From Paracoccaceae bacterium (lineage in GTDB: Bacteria > Pseudomonadota > Alphaproteobacteria > Rhodobacterales > Rhodobacteraceae): 64,000 bases of DNA. The DNA is taken from NCBI GenBank assembly GCA_012103375.1, contig WLWX01000001.1, positions 1,478,501-1,542,500 on the forward strand. Reading direction: 5' to 3'. The notes beneath the pieces were generated by a model. The model worked only from the letters and a program-made list of their open reading frames with translations. It had not been told where the DNA came from and did not search any database. Below, piece by piece: positions 59,553 through 64,000 of this stretch. Made by a program: the position numbers and the translations under genes. Numbering within the stretch: the first letter of the stretch is position 1; each line of letters begins with the position of its first letter.

Positions 59553-60929
59553 TTACTCTTTCCCCAAGGCCCGCAGAACGCGATCCAGACGCTCACCCTG
59601 GGGGCTGACGGCGCCGACGGGCGCGTTCTTGACTGCGTCGTAATAGGCCAGCGGATCATAGGTGGCGATGCCAAGGCCCAGATGATCCACGGTCAGCAAT
59701 CCCATCGTCGCCAGCAGCGTGTAGGTTGCGACATAACGATCGATCTGCGCCGAAACCAGGGCCGCCTGCGCGTCCAGCAGTTCCTGCTGCTGGGTCAGCA
59801 CGTCCAGCGTGGTGCGCGCGCCAAGACGCGCCTCTTCCTGCGCGCCCTGATAGGCGACGCGCGCCGCCTTGATCTGCAGATCCGAGGCCTGGATGCTGGA
59901 CACCGCCACCGCCAGATTGGACCAGGCGTTGCCGACGTTCTGTTCAACCCCGTGGCGCACCGTGTGTAGCCCGGCGCGCGCCGCATCGCGGCGTGCCTGC
60001 GCCTGTCGCAACAGCGATGATTGTGCGCCGCCCGAATAGATATTCCCTGACAGCGTCAGCCCCAGGCTGTAGCTGTCGTTGCCATCGTCATCGACGCTGA
60101 TCCGGCTGTTGGCGCGCAGGGTCGGCCTCATATTCGCACGGGCGCGCGCAATATTGATCTCGGCGACCGAGACATTCTGCTGCGCCTCGCGGATATCGGG
60201 GTGGGTGCGCACGGCAACCGCCTTGGCGTCGCCTTCGGATTTGGCCGTGGCGGGCAGGCGGGGTGGCGCGCTGAGCGATCCGGGGAAATGCCCGGTGGCG
60301 GCCTTATATTCCTCACGCGCCTGGCTCAGCACACCGATCTGGGCGGCGACCGAGGCTTTGGCCGCGGCCAGCCGCGATTCGGCGATGGACACATCCGTGC
60401 GCGTCACCTCACCCACTTCAAAGCGGTCGCGCGCGGCGCGCAATTCGGTCGTGATGACGCGTTCGTTGTTCTGTGCAAGGTCGACGAAGGCGATGGCGCG
60501 GCGTACCGACATGAAGGCCTGAACCGCGCGCAGCAGCACCTGCTGTTCGACGTTGCGCAGATCTTCGCGCGTGGCCAGAACCACGCCTTTTGCCGCCTCG
60601 ATCGCCAGATCCGAGGCGCCGAAATCATACAGCAACAGATCCGCCGTCAGCGCCAGGGAGCCATTCAGATTCTCTCCCTGATTGGGTTCTGACTGCGTGA
60701 TATTGGCCGACCAGCCAATGATCGGGCGCAGGGTGGCCACGGCCTGTGCCACATCTTCGTCCGCAGCGCGCAGAAGCGCGCGCGTCTGATCCAAGAGGCC
60801 CGAATGGCGATAGGCGGCGATCATCGCATCGCTAAGCGATTCGGCCGTTGCCGCAACCGGCGTCGCCACAAGAAGCAGCCCGGCAACAAAATTGCGGACC
60901 CCCCGTCTGATCGTCGAACCTGTCATCAT
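59553..60929 (-). CDS. TolC-family outer membrane efflux protein
   Basis: 458 residues. A signal peptide (up to VAATA) precedes a pair of outer-membrane-efflux repeats: LLRAADEDVAQAVATLRPIIGWSANITQ, LTADLLLYDFGASDLAIEAAKGVVLATREDLRNVEQQVLLRAVQAFMSVRRA, VGEVTRTDVSIAESRLAAAKASVAAQIGVLSQAREEY, then YSLGLTLSGNIYSGGAQSSLLRQAQARRDAARAGL and LGARTTLDVLTQQQELLDAQAALVSAQIDRYVATYTLLATMGLL. It trimerises into the exit duct for type I secretion or RND export. Two hallmark repeats (GxxTxxDV) are present. Immediately downstream of a PCMT-family gene, with 35 bases between. Confidence 0.92.
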   Translation of the reverse strand: MMTGSTIRRGVRNFVAGLLLVATPVAATAESLSDAMIAAYRHSGLLDQTRALLRAADEDVAQAVATLRPIIGWSANITQSEPNQGENLNGSLALTADLLLYDFGASDLAIEAAKGVVLATREDLRNVEQQVLLRAVQAFMSVRRAIAFVDLAQNNERVITTELRAARDRFEVGEVTRTDVSIAESRLAAAKASVAAQIGVLSQAREEYKAATGHFPGSLSAPPRLPATAKSEGDAKAVAVRTHPDIREAQQNVSVAEINIARARANMRPTLRANSRISVDDDGNDSYSLGLTLSGNIYSGGAQSSLLRQAQARRDAARAGLHTVRHGVEQNVGNAWSNLAVAVSSIQASDLQIKAARVAYQGAQEEARLGARTTLDVLTQQQELLDAQAALVSAQIDRYVATYTLLATMGLLTVDHLGLGIATYDPLAYYDAVKNAPVGAVSPQGERLDRVLRALGKE

Positions 60930-60964
60930 TGTCCCCCCGGACGGTGGTTGCCTTGCGGCGGTCG

Positions 60965-61618
60965 TTAAAGCGCGAATTCTGGCTGGCTGGAAAAACCCGG
61001 AAGCACCGGGGCGGTTGCGTCAAATGCCCGGCGCCAGCTGATCTGGTCGCCTGATTTCAGCCCCAAGCGGCAGACGCCAAGCGTTCCTTCATTGAAAATC
61101 GCGACAATCTTGCCGCCGTCCTTAAGCTGATCTGCGATTGCCTTTGGCTGATCCTCGACAGCGCCTTGCAGAATAATTGCGTCATAGGGCCCATGCTGGG
61201 CCGCGCCTTCGGTCAACGGGCCGGTCGTCACCGCAACGTTGTCTGCGCCCAGGGCCGCCAGCGCGGCGGCGGCATCGGCGCTGCGCGCCTCATCATCTTC
61301 CAGCGCCACAACAGCCTGCGCCATGCGGGCGATCACGGCGGAGGAGTATCCAAGCCCGGCACCGATATCCAGGACCAGATCATCCGGGCCAACATCCAGT
61401 TCTTCCAGCATCTTGGCCAGAACCCGCGGATCGGCAATCACCCGGCCAGGCGCCAGCGGCAGCGCTTCGCCCGCATAGGCGGCACTGCGTTGCGCGTCCG
61501 GCACGAACGCCTCACGCGGGACATGCAGCATCGCCTCGATAATCGGGAAGCTGGTCACATCCGACGGGCGGACCTGGGTATCGACCATGGTTGTGCGCTG
61601 GCTGGCAAAATCGGACAT
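60965..61618 (-). CDS. Protein-L-isoaspartate O-methyltransferase-family protein
   Basis: 217 residues. A SAM-binding Rossmann fold: VLDIGAGLGYSSAVIARMAQAVVALEDD (motif I and post-I), IILQGAVEDQPKAIADQLKDGGKIVAIF. The N-terminal VDTQVRPSDVTSFPIIEAMLHVPREAFVPDAQRSAAYAGEALPLAPGRVIADPRVLAKMLEELDV matches PCMT-like proteins; true PCMT has the conserved GxGSGYxAA/GxGTGY, and GAGLGYSSAV fits. It would methylate isoaspartyl residues as repair, or has drifted as in the roseobacter branch next to tolC. The gene starts an operon with tolC, facing the divergent MttB-like gene. Confidence 0.85.
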   Translation of the reverse strand: MSDFASQRTTMVDTQVRPSDVTSFPIIEAMLHVPREAFVPDAQRSAAYAGEALPLAPGRVIADPRVLAKMLEELDVGPDDLVLDIGAGLGYSSAVIARMAQAVVALEDDEARSADAAAALAALGADNVAVTTGPLTEGAAQHGPYDAIILQGAVEDQPKAIADQLKDGGKIVAIFNEGTLGVCRLGLKSGDQISWRRAFDATAPVLPGFSSQPEFAL

Positions 61619-61630
61619 CTGATAAGTGAA

Positions 61631-61680
61631 CCCGTCTGTTCAGAATTCCACCCGTCAGGTCTGACACAGTTTCAGACGGG
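61631..61680. promoter_or_regulatory. Inverted repeat in the pcm/mttB-like divergent region
   Basis: CCCGTCTG (61631-61638) and CAGACGGG (61673-61680) are perfect 8-bp inverted arms 34 bases apart, 12 to 60 bases upstream of the PCMT-family start. CCCGTCAGG/TCTGAC in between adds weaker symmetry. It may be a regulator site or structured leader. The rest of the 278-base gap shows no gene. Confidence 0.4.
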
Positions 61681-61896
61681 CGACAATATCGCAGCCCCGT
61701 CAGTTGGGTGATGTGGCGTAAAAATTCCTCAGCCCGCGCATCGCGCGCCGCGGCGTACCGTAAATCCGCTGGCCGGGTCGGGCGTTCGGCAAAAACGACT
61801 CGATGCGTCGCAAATCGAAAAACCAATTGGCCGATGGCTTCGCATGGTGGGGCAGGGCAATCGGGATCGGGACTCGGGATCAGGACAGGGGACACA

Positions 61897-63456
61897 ATGG
61901 CACCCAGACAAGGACGATCCGGTGGACGATCCGGCGGTCGGGCAGGCAATCGCGCACGCTCAGGTTCTGGCGCAATTGACCAGATGCCCTGGCGCATCCC
62001 CGTCAACACCGACCGCCCGACCGAACCGCTGGACGAAGACGGCGTTCAGGCGATCCACGACGGCGCAATGCGCATACTGGAAGACATCGGGATCGAGTTC
62101 CTGAACCCCGAGGCGGTGGCGATCCTGAAACAGGCGGGCTGCACAATCAACGGCACCAACGTGCGCATGGGCCGTGACTTTGTGATGGAAATGATGGCCC
62201 GCGCCCCGGCTGAATTCACCATCACCCCGCGCAACCCGGCCCGGAAGATCCCGATTGGCGGCAAGAACATGGTGTTCGTCAATGTCTCGTCGCCGCCGAA
62301 CTATTGGGACATGGAGGTCGGCAAACTGCCCGGAACCCGTGCGCATTGCGCGCGATTGCTGAAGTTGACCCAATATTTCGACTGCATTCACCTGTCCGGC
62401 GGATATCCGGTAGAGCCGGTGGATATTCACGCCCGCGAACGCCACCTGGATGTGCTGTTCGACAAGCTGACCCTGACCGACAAGGTCACTCACGCCTATT
62501 CTTTAGGGCGCGAACGGGTCGAGGACGTGATGGAGATGGTGCGCATTGCCGGAGGCCATTCTCACGAAGAATTTGAGGCATCGCCAAGGATGTACACCAA
62601 CATCAACTCGACCAGCCCGCTGAAGCATGATTTTCCAATGCTGGATGGCTATATGCGCTGCGTGGGGCGCGGTCAGGTGACGGTGGTGACGCCGTTTACA
62701 CTGGCCGGGGCCATGGCGCCGGTCACAATGGCGGGGTCCGTGGCGCAATCAATTGCCGAAGGGCTGTGCGCGATTGCGCTGGCGCAGTGGATCAACCCGG
62801 GCGCGCCCTGTGTGCTGGGCACGTTTACCTCGAACGTTGATATGCGGTCGGGCGCACCTGCCTTTGGTACGCCCGATTACATCCGCGCCACGCAGATGAC
62901 CGGCCAGATGGCGCGGTTTTATGGCATTCCGCTGCGTTCCAGCGGCACTTGTGCGGCGAACGTTCCGGATGGGCAGGCGATGTGGGAAACCTCCAACAGC
63001 CTCTGGGCAGCAGTGCAAAGCCAGACCAATATGGTCTATCACGCTGCTGGCTGGTTGGAGGGCGGTCTGATCGCCAGCCCCGAAAAATTCGTCATGGATT
63101 GCGAGGTGTTGCAGCAGATCCAGCGTTATTTCGAACCGGCAATAACGGCCACAACGCCAGACGATATCGCGCTGGAGGCCATCGCATCGGTCGGGGGCGA
63201 CGGGCATTTCTTCGGGATCGAGCATACGCAGGACCGCTATACCAAGGCGTTCTGGCAACCGTTCCTGTCGGATTGGACCAACTATGAAGGCTGGGAACTT
63301 GCCGGCGGCGTCTGGACCGCAGAACGCGCGCACCATCTTTGGAAGAAGATCGAGGCTGAATTCGAAGCGCCGCCCATGGACGAAGGCATCCGGGAGGAGT
63401 TGGAGGCGTTCGTTGCCAAACGCAAAGAAGAAGGCGGCGCGCCGACGGATTTCTGA
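61897..63456 (+). CDS. Trimethylamine methyltransferase-family protein (second MttB homologue)
   Basis: 519 residues from ATG 61897; the frame is open upstream to 61708 without support. Like the protein at 38699-40240 it has a basic Gly/Arg-rich N-terminus (APRQGRSGGRSGGRAGNRARSG), then the MttB barrel: LDEDGVQAIHDGAMRILEDIGIEFLNPEAVAILKQAG, VNVSSPPNYWDMEVGKLPGTRAHCARLLKLTQYFDCIHLSGGYPVEPVDIHARERHLDVLFDKLTLTDK, TPFTLAGAMAPVTMAGSVAQSIAEGLCAIALAQ, and GDGHFFGIEHTQDRYTKAFWQPFLSDW. No internal TAG is present, so it lacks pyrrolysine. It should demethylate a quaternary or tertiary amine with a corrinoid partner or homocysteine. It stands alone; the two homologues are only distantly similar and may use different donors. 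Confidence 0.88.
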   Translation: MAPRQGRSGGRSGGRAGNRARSGSGAIDQMPWRIPVNTDRPTEPLDEDGVQAIHDGAMRILEDIGIEFLNPEAVAILKQAGCTINGTNVRMGRDFVMEMMARAPAEFTITPRNPARKIPIGGKNMVFVNVSSPPNYWDMEVGKLPGTRAHCARLLKLTQYFDCIHLSGGYPVEPVDIHARERHLDVLFDKLTLTDKVTHAYSLGRERVEDVMEMVRIAGGHSHEEFEASPRMYTNINSTSPLKHDFPMLDGYMRCVGRGQVTVVTPFTLAGAMAPVTMAGSVAQSIAEGLCAIALAQWINPGAPCVLGTFTSNVDMRSGAPAFGTPDYIRATQMTGQMARFYGIPLRSSGTCAANVPDGQAMWETSNSLWAAVQSQTNMVYHAAGWLEGGLIASPEKFVMDCEVLQQIQRYFEPAITATTPDDIALEAIASVGGDGHFFGIEHTQDRYTKAFWQPFLSDWTNYEGWELAGGVWTAERAHHLWKKIEAEFEAPPMDEGIREELEAFVAKRKEEGGAPTDF

Positions 63457-63474
63457 GCCGGTGTTTTCCCCGCG

Positions 63475-63810
63475 TCAGGACCCCAGCGCCGCGCGCTGCG
63501 CCTTCGTCAGCTTTGCCACGACCACGTCGTAACTGTCCTGCAACCGGTCGGGCAGCGTTTCATCATCCCAGGCAAAGCACACCCAGCCGCCGCGCGTCAG
63601 ATAACGCGCCTTCTGGGCGGCCCCGACCTCAACCAGCATGTCGGCGGTTTCCACGTCGCGGCACTTCAGCGTCACGCCCTCGGCATAGTCGCCATAGGCT
63701 GCGAACATCTTGCCGCTGACCTTCCACACCTGGGTGCCATGGCCAAAAGGTTCCGACAGGTCGGTGCAGGGCAGGGCGGCGGCGCGGGTTTCGAATTCCT
63801 TGATCTCCAT
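63475..63810 (-). CDS. MmcQ/YjbR family protein
   Basis: 111 residues with the YjbR fold: EIKEFETRAAALPCTDLSEPFGHGTQVWKVSGKMFAAYGDYAEGVTLKCRDVETADMLVE and KARYLTRGGWVCFAWDDETLPDRLQDSYDVVVAKLTK. Reported members bind DNA weakly or act in unclear ways; the CyaY-like fold gives no catalytic site. Cytosolic, alone and convergent with the second MttB-like gene (18 bases between stops). Confidence 0.88.
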   Translation of the reverse strand: MEIKEFETRAAALPCTDLSEPFGHGTQVWKVSGKMFAAYGDYAEGVTLKCRDVETADMLVEVGAAQKARYLTRGGWVCFAWDDETLPDRLQDSYDVVVAKLTKAQRAALGS

Positions 63811-64000
63811 GCGCGAACCCTGCCGTGCAGCAAAGGGCTTGGCAAGCGGCCCCCTGCCACGCTATGACACGCCCATGACCGTGATTAGCATCATTGCTTG
63901 CATTATCGACTGACAATCGTCAGGCGGCCGGTCCTCTTTTCCCTTTCGAAAAAGTAACGCGCTGCCCGGGCGGGACACGTGTATGAGGGCACTATGGCCG
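63811..64000. other. Window-end intergenic region
   Basis: 190 bases with no complete gene. An ATG at 63995 after GAGGGCACT could be the start of a plus-strand gene beyond the window, but only two codons are visible. Nothing else is recognisable. Confidence 0.4.

Overview
The window reads as a GC-rich chromosome segment of an alphaproteobacterium of the order Rhodobacterales (Roseobacter/Rhodobacteraceae type). This rests on family content seen by reading the proteins: an SspB-type adaptor ending in the typical VVSLDSFRK tail, DUF3572, DUF4169 and RHH small proteins, a two-piece permuted tmRNA, trimethylamine-methyltransferase-like proteins without pyrrolysine, AcuI next to a BCCT transporter, OlsB, and the intergenic GCCTCCGGCGGGAGTATTT-type motif I associate with this group. 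No database search was run.

Layout. 1-6.4 kb: tail of a cytochrome P450, a fumC-DUF4169-RHH operon, a TPR protein and sspB, the last two convergent and separated by a nested mobile element. 6.5-11.8 kb: chromate resistance pair (chrB-like, chrA), ssrA with a readable promoter, an orphan polyamine-type binding protein, and a DUF2182/DUF1326 pair. 12-17.3 kb: acuI, a BCCT transporter, a class V aminotransferase and a lytic transglycosylase. 17.4-20.4 kb: a TupA-like ATP-grasp gene split by one IS630-family copy with a second, truncated copy upstream. 20.5-28.6 kb: a rhomboid protease, then a sugar-catabolism cluster (TIM-barrel isomerase, PfkB kinase, lactonase-like amidohydrolase, aldo-keto reductase, SgcQ/BtpA, M42 SgcX-like protein, FGGY kinase). 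28.8-32.8 kb: EcsC-like protein and a leucine-degradation operon whose methylcrotonyl-CoA carboxylase genes have collapsed into one chimeric ORF. 32.8-37.5 kb: msrB, olsB, an ABC-F protein and two tandem outer-membrane barrels. 37.7-49.8 kb: Bmt/MttB methyl-transfer pair, TPM protein, amino-acid decarboxylase, PEP-mutase-like enzyme, aminotransferase, ygfZ, glycosyltransferase, PleD-like cyclase, DUF3572, HAD phosphatase and XdhC. 49.8-64 kb: another IS630 copy, OmpA-type protein with an octapeptide repeat, MFS transporter, GNAT, efp, cobQ, a PopZ-like protein, TolC, a PCMT-family protein, a second MttB homologue and a YjbR protein.

The main theme beyond housekeeping is recent genome rearrangement: four nearly identical IS630-type copies (1053 bp, TA target duplication, -1 frameshifted transposase) that each changed a neighbour in a way that can be read base by base, a 262-bp MITE that one of them invaded, a GC-rich dispersed repeat (three copies) that is the recombination partner of the truncated IS copy, and an in-frame deletion fusing mccB to the end of mccA. 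The metabolic theme is marine-type one-carbon/methylated-compound and sugar metabolism: acuI plus BCCT (DMSP/betaine), two MttB homologues and betaine-homocysteine methyltransferase.
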